Source: PALSA-660 sp963726435 (GTDB taxonomy: Bacteria; Actinomycetota; Coriobacteriia; Anaerosomatales; PALSA-660). From it: a stretch of DNA of 21,710 nucleotides. The position numbers and the translations under genes were made by a program. The notes under the pieces are model-generated. The model saw only the letters and a program-made list of their open reading frames with translations, was not told the DNA's origin and searched no databases. This document shows positions 1 to 8,351 of the stretch, one piece after another. How positions within the stretch are numbered: the first letter of the stretch is position 1; each line of letters opens with the position of its first letter. Location: contig CAVSCJ010000003.1 in assembly GCA_963726435.1 (NCBI GenBank), positions 1 through 21,710 of the forward strand, given 5' to 3'.

Positions 1-765
1 GCCCGCTTCCACAGGGTCGCGGCCTGTTCGTCGAGCGAGGCGCGGTCGAGCGCCGCCTCGAACCGCTCGAAGCCACGCTTGTCGGGATCCTTCTCGGCCT
101 CGAGCTCGGCGTACGCCGCGCGCAGCTTCTGCATCGCACTCGTGAGATCGGCGGACATCGGGAGATCGTCCGCGGCGATCGGCCCGGCCTCGGCGGACGG
201 ATCCCACCAGCGCACGTCCCCGCTGCCGTCCGCGACGAGCACGAGGCGCGCCCGCGCCGGCCGCACCGGGCGCTTGAACGAGGCGACCGCCGCAGTGTCG
301 ACCTCGACGAACCCGTCGTGGAAGACCAGGAGGTCGAGGCCCTCGCGGCGGTCGTCCTCGGCGGTGCGGTCCTCGGTGAGGACAATCGCCGTCTGCGACA
401 GGCCGCACTCGATCGCGGCATCCACGACGGCGGCGGCGCGTTCGAGCAGGCTCCCTCCACGACGGAGCGCCTCGGGGTCCCACACGCCGACCTCAGCCTC
501 GTCGGAACCTCCGGACTCGGGCAGCAGCCGCACGTACGAGCCCGGATCGAACGCGTCATCCTGCACCGGCTCGTCGTCGTCCTCGTGGATCGCGACCGTC
601 ACGATCCGCGCGCCGTACGGCGACGAGCAGCGGGTCGGCCCGGTCGATCTCGGGCCCGTCGGGCAGGCGGAGCCTGAAACCGTAGACGAAGCAGTTCTCG
701 TAACTGGGAGTGCGGGTCGGGAGCAGAGGCTCGAGGCTGAGGCGAAGCGGAAGCGGCTGACTCAC
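1..765 (-). CDS. Hypothetical protein, partial (3' end beyond window), one frameshift
   Basis: I do not recognise this protein. A GTG at 765 begins VSQPLPLRLSLEPLL and the frame then reads a plausible acidic soluble protein (YENCFVYGFRLRLPDG). Near 625 one extra base shifts the frame; the continuation (ARIVTVAIHEDDDEPVQDD, then TAIVLTEDRT and LLVFHDGFVEVDTAAV) is open without a stop to the left edge, giving about 255 residues with no end seen. The C-terminal part is rich in Glu/Ala (AAYAELEAEKDPDKRGFERF) and probably helical. No signal peptide, membrane segment or catalytic motif is visible. GC3-rich codon use in this frame supports coding. The next gene, a NERD protein, is divergent, so 766-859 probably holds both promoters. 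The start is uncertain because no clear ribosome site precedes the GTG. Confidence 0.6.
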
Positions 766-859
766 ACATATGGGTCGATCGAGGTGCGCCGCGTCTGACA
801 TTCCGGCCGTCCGTCCACCGCACTCAAGCCCCGGCCCGACGCAGCCCGATGCTCCCTTC

Positions 860-1545
860 GTGTCCAGCGCGCGTTCAGGAACGCCCACCGCCGCCCGTCG
901 GCCCGGCCAGTACGGGTTCGAGACGATCCGCCGGCACGCCGCGTACGGCCTCCTCGGTCTGGCGCTGCTCGTGACACTTACCGTGATGGTCGGCATGGCC
1001 GACCGGCTTCACGAGCGGCGTCTTCGTCGTCGCCGAGATCGCGCTGATCGCATTGATGCTCACCGGAGGTCGCGCGGTCACGGACCGGCTCGACCGTCGC
1101 GAGCAGGGCGTCGCGGGAGAGGTGAAGGTCGGGGCCGAACTCGAGAAGCTGAGCGACCACGGCTGGCTGACGCTCCACGACGTGCCGACCGGCCGCGGCA
1201 ACATCGATCACGTCGCGATCGGGCCTGGTGGGCTGATCGCGATCGAGACGAAGAGCCATGCGGGAAGGCGCAGCGTGGACCGGATCGACCCCTCCTGGCT
1301 GCAGCCAGTCCTACGCGCAGAAGTGCTGGCTCGAACGAGTAACCGGCACGAAGGCCGACGGGCTGCTCGTCTTCAGCAGCGCGTACCTCGACCGTCACAT
1401 TTCGAGGCGCAGGGGCGTGCTGATCCTGCCGGCGCGCAGCCTGGCGGCGCAGTTGCAGCGCCGGCGGCCGGTGCTGAGCGCTGACGAGGTCCAGGCACTG
1501 CACCGGAAGCTGTGCGTCGCCCTCGACAGCGCCGACGCGTCGTAG
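860..1545 (+). CDS. Membrane-anchored NERD-domain (nuclease-related) protein, two frameshifts
   Basis: The N-terminus carries two hydrophobic helices (AAYGLLGLALLVTLTVMVGM, then GVFVVAEIALIALMLTGG). They are followed by a NERD domain: GEVKVGAELEKL, then the hallmark GNIDHVAIGPGGLIAIETKS with the conserved Asp and the Glu-x-Lys expected of a restriction-endonuclease-like fold. After a shift near 1310 the domain continues AQKCWLERVTG and ADGLLVFSSAYLDRH, ending at a TAG at 1543-1545. Single extra or missing bases lie near 1000 and 1310; repairing them gives one protein of about 228 residues. The start is a GTG at 860; an in-frame ATG at 770 is possible but gives an unlikely Arg/Pro-rich leader. 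NERD proteins are thought to act on nucleic acid, but the substrate here is unknown. It converges on the HD gene, whose stop lies 2 bases away. Confidence 0.7.
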
Positions 1546-1546
1546 C

Positions 1547-2145
1547 TCAGCTCGAAACGGCGGCGATCTCCTCGACCACGCGCCGCAGTTCATCGACCGC
1601 GGGGCCTGCGGCCGCACCCAGATCATCCCGGCGCGCCTCGAACCCACTCGCGAGCGCGCCGTAGTACCAGAGCTGCTCGTCCCGCCCGGCGCTGAACCGC
1701 GCCCAGAGCGCGTCACCCTCGGTGCGGTAGTCGAGCAGGATCGCGCGGGCGTTCTGGACTTGTCGGCGAGCGAGACGCGCAGCTCGTCCGGCGCCTTGGT
1801 CGCGATCGCCGCGATGTACGCCTCCTTGCGCGGGCGCCAGGGCGGCTTCGGCTCCTCGTCGGTGTCGGAGCAGGCACGCACGATCCGCGCAACGTCTTCA
1901 CCGAAATCGCGTCGCGAATTTCGTGACCTCCGCCTCGACCCCTCCCCCGTCCTCGATCACGTCGTGCAGCAGCGCGGCGATCGCCTCGTCCTCGCTGGCC
2001 TCCATGTCGAGCACGAGTGAGTAGACGCCGAGCAGAGCGAGAGGTACGGGATCGCCGTGCCCTTGCGGATGTCGTTCGCGTGATGCTCACGGGCGTAGGT
2101 GAACGCCCTGTCGAGCTTGTCGGTGAGTGTCGCCGGCTGTGTCAT
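1547..2145 (-). CDS. HD-domain protein, SpoT/RelA-hydrolase-like, three frameshifts
   Basis: This single-domain HD protein resembles the (p)ppGpp hydrolase half of SpoT. It starts MTQPATLTDKLDRAFTYARE. Visible metal-binding elements are the restored YLSHLLG, then AALLHDVIEDGGG carrying the HD pair, and LADKVQNARAILLDYR, which matches the usual LADK(L/V)xNAR motif. Frame breaks of one base lie near 2035, 1905 and 1755; repairing each restores a family motif, so they look like sequencing errors. The repaired protein is about 199 residues and ends in an acidic helix (LRRVVEEIAAVSS). There is no synthetase or TGS domain, so it could be a small alarmone hydrolase or a general HD phosphohydrolase; the substrate cannot be set from sequence. 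Its ATG overlaps the upstream stop as ATGA, indicating translational coupling within a three-gene operon. Confidence 0.75.
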
Positions 2146-2481
2146 CCGTACCGTCCGCCTTCCTGGAGTCCGAGCAGGACGCCCCATACGCCGGAGTACA
2201 CGTGCGCGCGGCTGGGCCCCTGCCGTTCGGCCACCGCGTTCTTGAAGTTCGGGTAGTCGATGTCCCGAGCGAGTTCGTTGGCAGCGTTCGCCCAGGCGTC
2301 CCGCGTGACCGACGCGCGGAAGCGGTAGTCGCGGTCCGGGGTCTCCTCGATCTCGAGGTCGGGAATCAGGTCCGCGAGCGATTCGAGGTCCTCGCGCACG
2401 CGCGCGCGCACGAGAAGCCCGTCCGGGTCGTCGTGGTTCTCGACCACGGAGTAGAAGCCACGTGTCGTGATCGAGCCACAT
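2142..2481 (-). CDS. Small conserved protein of unknown function (about 112 aa), one frameshift
   Basis: The protein starts MWLDHDTW and, after one extra base near 2450, continues FYSVVENHDDPDGLLVRARV. It then reads DLIPDLEIEETPDRDYRFRA, SVTRDAWANAANELARDIDY and PNFKNAVAERQG, ending HVYSGVWGVLLGLQEGGRYG. I recognise the overall pattern (short Met-Trp start, VVE(N/H)xDDPD, RVRED, DYxNFKNAV, HxYxxVW) as a widespread small bacterial family of unknown role, but cannot name a Pfam entry. It is soluble, mixed alpha/beta, without signal peptide or cysteine motif. Its ATG shares a base with the stop of the upstream TPR gene (TGATG), and its TGA overlaps the downstream HD gene start (ATGA). The three products are therefore probably made together. 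Confidence 0.72.
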
Positions 2482-3156
2482 CAGGCCGCATCCTCCATGT
2501 CCTCGTCGAGGTCGGCAAGCAGCTCGGGCGCGTCCGTCTCCTGGTCGCTCGTCTCGAGCTCGATCGCGCGCCGGTATGCGCGCCGCGCCTCATCGATTTC
2601 GCCGATCGCCTGCGCGGCCTTCCCGTACCAGCACCAGTTCCACGAGCCGGCCGGAGCGAGCTCGGCGTAATAGCGCAGGTGGCGGTAGGCCTCGTGGAAG
2701 CGGCCGAGGTCGTAGAGCGTGTAGCCGAGCGCGAAGTGCGCCATGCAGTCGCCGGCCTCGAGGCACGAGAGCCAGTGGTCGAGCGCCTCGGTTCCCTCGG
2801 AGTTGCACGCCGAGGCTGAAGTACGCGCGGTTGATCGTCGGCTCCTCGCCGAACAGGGCACGCGCCGCAAGCACCGTCTCGCCGATCGTCGCGGCGCCGA
2901 GCCCGATCTGCGGGACGTGGAAGCGCGGGCCGTCCCACACCTCGTCGAGATCGCGTGCCTCCTCGTCGAACGTCGAGAGGCTGGTGAGCTTGAAGCCGAC
3001 CTCGCGGCCGCCCGGCTCGTCGAGCAGGAAGCCGATGTGCTCGCTGACGCCGCGCCAGGTGTCCTTCGGCTGGCCGTCGTCGATGCGCCCGAACTCGAGC
3101 GCGATCAGCCAGTCGTAGTCGGGCAGGTGGTTGAGGTAGAGGCGGACGTCGTTCAC
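2481..3156 (-). CDS. Tetratricopeptide-repeat protein, one frameshift
   Basis: The first half (VNDVRLYLNHLPDYDWLIAL, KDTWRGVSEHIGFLLDEPGG, VGFKLTSLSTFDEEARDLDE) is a globular domain I cannot assign; it includes the phrase GPRFHVPQIGLGAATIGETV. The second half, after a one-base shift near 2810, is TPR-like: GDCMAHFALGYTLYDLGRFH, then RHLRYYAELAPAGSWNWCWY and IGEIDEARRAYRRAIELE, about two to three repeats. It ends in an acidic tail (LLADLDEDMEDAA). Repaired length is about 225 residues. The GTG at 3156 is chosen because the protein-like signal begins there; no strong ribosome site is seen, and an in-frame start at 3234 exists. It is the first gene of the coupled TPR/small protein/HD cassette. 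A scaffold or adaptor role is a guess from the TPRs. Confidence 0.68.
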
Positions 3157-3193
3157 ACAGAGGGGTCGTGGCGCCCAGCGTGTGTCTGACGTT

Positions 3194-3433
3194 TCAGCGC
3201 AGCCTCGCGCTGATCGTGCTCGCTGCGCCGCCACCGTCGGCGGTCGCGGTCAACGACAGCTTGTAGGTCCCCTTGGGCGCGGGCGAGGCACGCTGGGGAT
3301 TCGCGAAATCCCGGTCGTCCCGTCGTAATGAAGGGATCGGCGATTCTCCGGCGACGCTCCTGACGCAATCCTCGAACAGCCCGGACATCGTCCGCGCGCC
3401 GCGGCCGGCGGTCTGTTCGTCCGGGCAAGCCAT
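3194..3433 (-). CDS. Doubtful short reading frame or remnant with an Ig-like C-terminal tail
   Basis: Between the TPR gene and the divergent beta-helix gene, a minus-strand frame beginning at an ATG at 3433 reads MACPDEQTAGRG and ends APKGTYKLSLTATADGGGAA then STISARLR before TGA. The last 30 residues resemble the closing strands of a bacterial Ig-like or cadherin-like module of a secreted protein, while the first part has no recognisable pattern. There is no ribosome site. It may be the broken 3' end of a larger secreted protein, or spurious. Apart from this I see only the presumed promoter of the beta-helix gene in 3160-3466. Confidence 0.3.
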   Translation of the reverse strand: MACPDEQTAGRGARTMSGLFEDCVRSVAGESPIPSLRRDDRDFANPQRASPAPKGTYKLSLTATADGGGAASTISARLR

Positions 3434-3466
3434 GCACGCAGTCAACATCCGCCGTACGCTGCGCGC

Positions 3467-4290
3467 ATGGGATGGGGAACGAGGACCGCGCTGGGGATCG
3501 CGGCCGCCGCGCTGACTGTGCCGGCGCCCGCGCTTTCCGAGACCCGCTACGCGGGACCGATCGGCCTCACCACGGGCGCGTGCACGAATCCCAACTTCGT
3601 CGTCCCATGTTCGCTGGACCATGCGCTCGACGTGGCGCAGGCGGGTGACGTCGTCCTGCTCTCAGGCGGGACGTACACCCGCACGACATCGCGGTACATC
3701 TCCGTTCCGATCACGATCAGTGGCAGGGTCGGCCTCACGCGACCGGTGCTCACGGGCACCGCGACGAACCAGGACCTGCTGTCGGTCTCGGCCACGGCGG
3801 GCTCGGCGGTCGTCCGCGACCTCGAGCTGCGGGTCGCCGGGGCTGACAGCACGGCGCTCAACGTCGGGACCGGCGACATGGCCGAGCGCGTCGTGACGTT
3901 GGCCACGGGCACGGGCGGCACGGCCCTCTGGACGGCCGGTCTCGTTCGCGACGTGGCCGCGCGCTCGACGGCCCCCACGGGCGTCGCCGTGAGACTGGGC
4001 GGGAGCGTCGCCAGCCCGGGACGGTTGCGCAACGGCACAGTGATCGCGGAGAACGGCGGCACCGGCGTGCGCGTCGCGGGCTTCCTCGGCGGTGCCACCG
4101 GCTACTTCGACGAGCACGGAGACGTGCGCAACTCGATCGTCCGCGGCTCGCCGGCCCTGCTCGCGGTCTCCGCGGGACCGGATGCCAGCGGCGCCGGCAC
4201 GATCACATACGCGCGATCGAACGTCCCCGCCGGCAGCACGCAGGAGACCGGCGCCTTTGCCGAGGTCACCGATGCAGGCGGCAACCAGGC
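3467..4290 (+). CDS. Secreted beta-helix-like repeat protein, 3'-truncated at the junction
   Basis: The protein starts MGWGTRTALGIAAAALTVPA and continues PALSET, a typical Sec signal peptide with probable cleavage after ALS. The mature part begins AGPIGLTTGACTNPNFVVPC then SLDHALDVAQAGDVVLLSGG TY, the pattern that opens many right-handed parallel beta-helix proteins of soil actinobacteria. Several short Val/Thr/Gly-rich rungs follow (SAVVRDLELRVAG, GRLRNGTVIAENGGTGVRVA, VRNSIVRGSPALLAVSAG). The coding frame is intact, unlike most of the window. Recognisable sequence ends at about VTDAGGNQ (near 4288). The remaining residues to the TAG at 4310-4312 come from the antisense of the neighbouring protease gene, so the stop is incidental and the natural C-terminus is missing. 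Likely an extracellular or surface protein; ligand unknown. Confidence 0.7.
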
Positions 4291-5641
4291 CGTGCCTTTG
4301 ACCGTCACGTAGTAGGTGCCCGCGGACACGGTGGTGCTGAGGTTGGCGGCAAGATAGTCGACGGGGTTGCTCGACGCGAGCAGCGTGCCGTCGGCGTTCC
4401 GGAGTTCGAGCAGGATGTCCAGGTTCGCGCCCCACGGAGCGGGCGACGCGGCGAGACGTCAGCGGACCGGCGCCCGCGCTGACGGAGAACACATCGGCGT
4501 CTCCCGTCGCACCGATCATTCCGGCGATGCTGGGCGAGGTGCCGGCCGGGAGCGGTGTGGCCGTCGCTGAGGAGTTGCCGTGGTCGTCGGGCCGATAGCC
4601 GATCCCGTTGCCTGCGATGACGGCCAGATCGTCCTCTGGCGGTTCGCTCCGGTGTACTCGCCCTTGCTCCACTGGGTCAGGTTCTTGTAGTAGCCGTTCC
4701 CCATGATCGGGGCCCACCCCGTCTCCCCTGAGCCGTGGCCCGGCGTAGTACTCGGTGCCTGACGGTCGTGCCGTCGTGATAGAGACCGAGCGTGTGACCG
4801 TTCTCGTGCGACGCCGCCTCGCCGATGTACTTCTCGCCGTTCGCGAGCTTCTCGGGGAAGACCAAGGCCGGCTTGTAGTAGTCGCCCACCACGTCGAACA
4901 CGCCGATGTAGGCGATCCCCGCCGTACGAGCCGAAGTAGCTGCTGATGGGGCTGATGAGTACGCGCATGCCGTAGTACTCGTCGGCCGTGCTGCTGCGGG
5001 TGAGCGCCGCCTCGCCCGTGTACTCGGTGGTCACGTCCACGTCGAAGGGAGCGTAGTCCTCGGACACCCGCTGCCAGACCTGCTGGATGCGCGTGCGCTC
5101 GGTGTCGCCGAAGACCGACGGTTGCCCGTCGATGTCCCAGGGGGGGCAGATGATGTCGCGGCCACCGTTGGTGGTCTTGTAGTACGTTCCAGGCCGTGCC
5201 GGAGAGCGTGTGGCCGTCGAAGTCCAGGTAGATGATCCGTTGGGCGCCCGGACGGCTGTGGAGGAGGAAGGTGTCCTCCAAGGGCGCAAGGGCGGCTGAT
5301 GCCGCAGGCGCGCCGGAGACCGCGCCGCCCGCAGGCGCCGCGGGGAAGACTCGAATCGGCGAAGAAGAGGTGTCCACCGCGGTCCACGCCAAGGTGCTTG
5401 TCGGTCGCCAGGCGCGCGCGTGAGTTCGGAGGTGGTGAGCCCATTCGCCTGGGCGACCGCCGGCAGGTCGGCGCCGAGCGCCGAGATCGCAGTCGTCGCC
5501 GAAGACCGCGAGAGAAGTTCGATAGCCGGCCGACCGCCGCTCGACGCCGCGTCGGGACGAGCGCCTGCCGCTCCGGGCACCGCCAGGACCATGCACAGAC
5601 ACAGCGACGGCCAGACAGACACGTTTCAGCGCGGTCGACAC
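4290..5641 (-). CDS. Secreted metzincin-like zinc metalloprotease with C-terminal PPC-type domain; truncated, many frameshifts
   Basis: The GTG at 5641 follows a strong GAGGAGG ribosome site. The leader (STALKRVCLAVAV then LCLCMVLAVPGAAGARP after a shift) is a signal peptide. The propeptide region contains IELLSRSSATTAISALGADL. The catalytic domain starts IIYLDFDGHTLSGTAWN and continues QVWQRVSEDYAPFDVDVTTE. The zinc site is SHENGHTLGLYHDG (HExxHxxGxxHD), followed by the Met-turn GWAPIMGNGYY and TQWSKGEYTGAN. A PPC-like beta domain (DADVFSVSAGAG, WGANLDILLELRNADG, SAGTYYVTVKG) is cut at the junction near 4295, so the C-terminus is missing. At least seven one-base shifts (near 5600, 5425, 5355, 5200, 4925, 4780-4740, 4650 and 4465) break the frame, but each side continues the same protein. 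Expected to degrade extracellular protein; substrate unknown. Confidence 0.8.
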
Positions 5642-5769
5642 GACGGCCTCCTCATCGATCTTCGGACGGCATCATGATACTTCCAACGAACGGTCTGTTC
5701 CCCGAGAAACGGGCCGACGCCACCGATGAAGATCGGCAGAATCGGACGACGCTTGAGCGCGGACGATCG
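5642..5769 (-). promoter_or_regulatory. Leader of the protease gene with ribosome site and small hairpins
   Basis: On the minus strand this gap after recO holds a perfect 5-bp hairpin CCGAT-CTTC-ATCGG (5723-5736) and a 4-bp hairpin CCCG-TTTCT-CGGG (5701-5713). GAGGAGG follows, five bases before the GTG of the protease. Neither hairpin has a U-tract, so a terminator call is weak. TATCAT (near 5672-5677) could be a -10 element, but no convincing -35 is present. Confidence 0.3.
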
Positions 5770-6490
5770 TCAGTGCCCATGATACGCGAGCGTCTGACCG
5801 ATGGCACGCTCCACCTCTCCCCACACGGCACCGGCGAGGCTCACGGCCTCCAGCTCGGCGAGCGGACGGTCGAGCAGCGCCCGCAGCGCGCCCAGACCCT
5901 CCCCGCTGAGGCTGAAGCGATCGTGGTCCTCTCCGCTGAAGCAATCGCCGCACAGCACCCCGCCCTGAGAGGGCTGGAACCCACACAGAAACTCGTCGCT
6001 GCCGCACTGCACGCAGGAGTCGAGTTCGGGCAGGTATCCCACGACCAGGAGGAGTTTGAGGCGGGTCGCCAGGACCACCCGGGCGGCGGCCGCTCGATCC
6101 GGGGCCGCCGCAAGCTGGGACACCCCGCGCACCAGCAGGTTGAAGGCGCCCGACGTGCTCCTCCTCCTCGGGGAAGACACGGCGGACGGTCTCCAGCAGC
6201 CGGGCGCCCTCCTCCAGACGGAACAGGACGTCGCGCACACCCTGGAACGTCCTGATGGTCTCCACCGCGGTGACCGTGTACAGACTGCGGCCCGGATACA
6301 GCACCACGTGCACGAGACTCAGCGGCTCCAGGCGTCCTCCGACGCGAGAAGACGTGCGCCGCACGCCCTTCGCCACCGCCGACAGCCTCCCCCGCTCTCG
6401 GGTGTAGAGCGTGACGATGCGGTCGGCCTCGCGCAGGCGCATGGACCCGACCACCAGGGCCTCTGTCTTGAGAGAGCGAGTGCGCGGCAC
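5770..6490 (-). CDS. recO: DNA repair protein RecO, one frameshift
   Basis: RecO loads RecA onto SSB-coated single-stranded DNA with RecR. The N-terminal OB-fold is visible as SLKTEALVVGSMRLREADRI and VTLYTRERGRLSAVAKGVRR, followed by EPLSLVHVVLYPGRSLYTV. After a one-base shift near 6130 the helical C-terminal domain continues AARVVLATRLKLLLVVGYLP. The zinc-finger-like cluster CVQC...GGVLCGDC is present, with four cysteines. The repaired protein is about 240 residues, the normal family length, and ends TLAYHGH. The start is a GTG (PRTRSLKTE) with only a weak GAGG about nine bases upstream. It lies 43 bases downstream of deoC and in the same direction, close to era, as commonly seen in Gram-positive genomes. 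Confidence 0.9.
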
Positions 6491-6533
6491 GGTGCGAGAC
6501 CTCGCTTCGCCGGAGTCGGACTCCCGGTCCGGG

Positions 6534-7232
6534 TCAGATCTCCCGGTCGGAGGAGAAGTTCTGCATGATCTCGACGGCGTGCGACGTGCCTATGCGGGCC
6601 GCCCCGGCGTTGATCATGAGTTCGGCGTCGTCGGCCGTCCGGATCCCACCGGAGGCCTTGACCCCCACGTTCTCCGAGAGCAGGTCGCGGAACAGCTCCA
6701 CGTCCTTGGCGGTGGCTCCGCCGGGAGCCTTGCCCGTGGAGGTCTTGACGAAATCGGCGCCCGAATCCTCCACGATCTTGCAGATGAGCCGCTTCATCTT
6801 GTCGTCGAAGTAGCAGGCCTCGACGATCACCTTCACCAGAACCAACCCCCGCCCGGCGTTGACGCTCTTCATGCGCACGGCCCGCACCAAGCTGGAGAGC
6901 TCGTCGCGCACGTAGCGAAAATCCCCCGAGATCATGGCGGGGATGTTCATCACCACATCGAGTTCGTCGGCGCCGGTGGCCACGGCGTTCTCGGCCGACT
7001 GGATCTTGGCCCGCTGCGTGTCGGCGCCGTAGGGGAACGATATGACCGTGCCCACCTTGACGTCATGGCCCCGCAAGAGCTTCTTCGCCTGGGCGATGAA
7101 GTACGGAAACACGCACACCGAGGCAAAATGGTACTCAGCCGCGTCCCGGCAGAGCCGCTCCAGATCGGCCGCGGCCGACGTCGGCCCGAGCATCGTGCTA
7201 TCGATGGTCTTGGCGAGTTCCTCTACTCTCAA
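6534..7232 (-). CDS. deoC: Deoxyribose-phosphate aldolase
   Basis: This intact 232-residue protein cleaves 2-deoxyribose-5-phosphate to acetaldehyde and glyceraldehyde-3-phosphate in deoxynucleoside catabolism. The class I aldolase site is complete: Schiff-base Lys163 in FVKTSTGK, Asp92 in ADELDVVMNIP, and Lys192 in VGVKASGGIRTADDAE. It starts with TTG at 7232 (LRVEELAKTIDST, fMet in the protein), chosen because an excellent AGGAGG at 7238-7243 lies six bases upstream; no better ATG exists. Immediately upstream is the TA-flanked inverted-repeat element, whose edge touches the ribosome site. Transcription must therefore read through that element from era or start inside it. It is one of the few genes in the window with no frame break. 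Confidence 0.95.
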   Translation of the reverse strand: MRVEELAKTIDSTMLGPTSAAADLERLCRDAAEYHFASVCVFPYFIAQAKKLLRGHDVKVGTVISFPYGADTQRAKIQSAENAVATGADELDVVMNIPAMISGDFRYVRDELSSLVRAVRMKSVNAGRGLVLVKVIVEACYFDDKMKRLICKIVEDSGADFVKTSTGKAPGGATAKDVELFRDLLSENVGVKASGGIRTADDAELMINAGAARIGTSHAVEIMQNFSSDREI

Positions 7233-7237
7233 AGTCG

Positions 7238-7243
7238 CCTCCT
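7238..7243 (-). promoter_or_regulatory. AGGAGG ribosome site for deoC (TTG start)
   Basis: A perfect anti-SD match sits six bases before the TTG at 7232 and decides that unusual start. Its first base belongs to the TA dinucleotide that borders the inverted-repeat element, so the insertion stopped just short of the site. Confidence 0.8.
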
Positions 7244-7244
7244 A

Positions 7245-7370
7245 GCGGGCTGTTGAAGAATGACGCTTCGCAGTCCTGTGGGCGCGCTGGGCGATGCGCG
7301 AGACCCATCGACCTGAAGTACGTCCATGATACACCCCTGTTCAAGCCCCCCGGCCTCTTCAGCAGCCCGC
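7245..7370. mobile_element. MITE-like element with terminal inverted repeats, TA on both sides
   Basis: The whole era-deoC gap is bounded by matching inverted ends: GCGGGCTGTTGAAGA at the left (7245-7259) and GCGGGCTGCTGAAGA, reverse-complemented, at the right (7356-7370); 14 of 15 positions match. Each end is flanked by TA (7243-7244 and 7371-7372), as expected for a TA target duplication of the IS630/Tc1-mariner type. The 126-bp element has no transposase gene and no extended internal symmetry. The right end supplies the last base of the era stop codon (TA from the flank plus G of the element). Only one copy is seen in this window. It could instead be a non-mobile intergenic palindromic repeat or a hairpin that attenuates transcription from era into deoC. 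Confidence 0.5.
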
Positions 7371-8351
7371 TACAGCCCCAGACGGTCGAGCATGCGCGAG
7401 TCGGCACGCCAGTGCTTGCGCACCTTGACGATCAACTCGAGGAACACCTGAGAGCCCAGGAGCCATTCGATCTCGCGACGCGCGTTGGTGCCGACCACCT
7501 TCAGGCGCTCACCGCCCACCCCCAGGAGGATGGGGCGCTGAGAGGCACGCTCCACGTAGATCGCCGCGCGGATGTAGACGATGTCCCGATCGTCCCGCGG
7601 CTCCATCTCGAGCACCTCCACCGCCAACGAATGAGGCACTTCCTCTTCCGTGACGGCCAGCAGCTGCTCGCGGATGAACTCCGCCACGAGCACTTCCTCG
7701 GGCTGATCGGTCACCACGCCCGGGGGAAAGTATCGGGGACCCTCGGGGAGGAGCCCGCTGAGGGCGGCCACCACCTCGTCGAGCCCCTGGCCCGTGAGGG
7801 CGCTCACCAGGTGGACCTCGGCGGGCCCCGCCAGCGCGCGGGCCGCCTCGAGCTGCGCAGCGGCCTGCTCGTCCGACAGCAGGTCGGCCTTGTTGACCGC
7901 CATCGACCACCGGCGTTCCCACGCCGCGCAGAGCGTCGGCGATGAACGCGTCGCCGCGACCGAACCTCTGGTCGCCCGGAACCAGGAAGAGGATGGCGTC
8001 GACCTCGGCGAGCGTGGTGTTGACCAGGCTCTGCATGCGCTTGGTCAGAGTGTCGCGCGGCTTCTGGAAACCGGGCATGTCGAGCAGGATCAGCTGGTAG
8101 TCGTCCCCGTCGAGCACGGCCGTGACCCGGTGACGCGTGGTCTGGGGCTTGTCCGAGACGATGCTGACCTTCTGCCCCAGGACCTTGTTCACCAGGGTGG
8201 ACTTGCCCACGTTCGGACGGCCGATGAGGGCCACGAGGCCGGAGCGGAACCCGGCGGGGCGGCAGCGCCGTCCCCCGGCGGCCCCAGGCTGCGCGCACGG
8301 CCAGGCGGATCGCTCGGCGGTCGGTCGGACGTTCGTCTTGCGCCGGCTCAT
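7370..8351 (-). CDS. era: GTPase Era, one frameshift
   Basis: Era is an essential GTPase that binds 16S rRNA during small-subunit assembly. The G motifs are all present: G1 GRPNVGKST, G2 KPQTTRHRV, G3 LDMPGF, G4 NKAD after a shift near 7905, and G5 SAL in HLVSALTGQG. The C-terminal KH domain reads RPILLGVGGERLKVVGTNAR then REIEWLLGSQVFLELIVKVR. The start ATG at 8351 (MSRRKTNVRPTAER) follows AAGGA and overlaps the stop of the GNAT gene (ATGA). The N-terminal extension of about 40 residues is Arg/Pro/Gly-rich and not typical. Total about 326 residues, slightly longer than usual. The TAG stop is formed at the edge of the inverted-repeat element. Confidence 0.93.

Noticed and set aside
3662..5641. 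Minus-strand frame of 659 codons through the protease and beyond the join.
   Set aside because: Only short stretches are the true protease frame; the rest is out of frame or antisense to the beta-helix gene.
6490..6534. Hairpin between deoC and recO (CCGGGAGT-CCG-ACTCCGG with one bulged G) as a terminator.
   Set aside because: There is no U-tract and it precedes a same-strand gene only 43 bases away; not enough to call a terminator.
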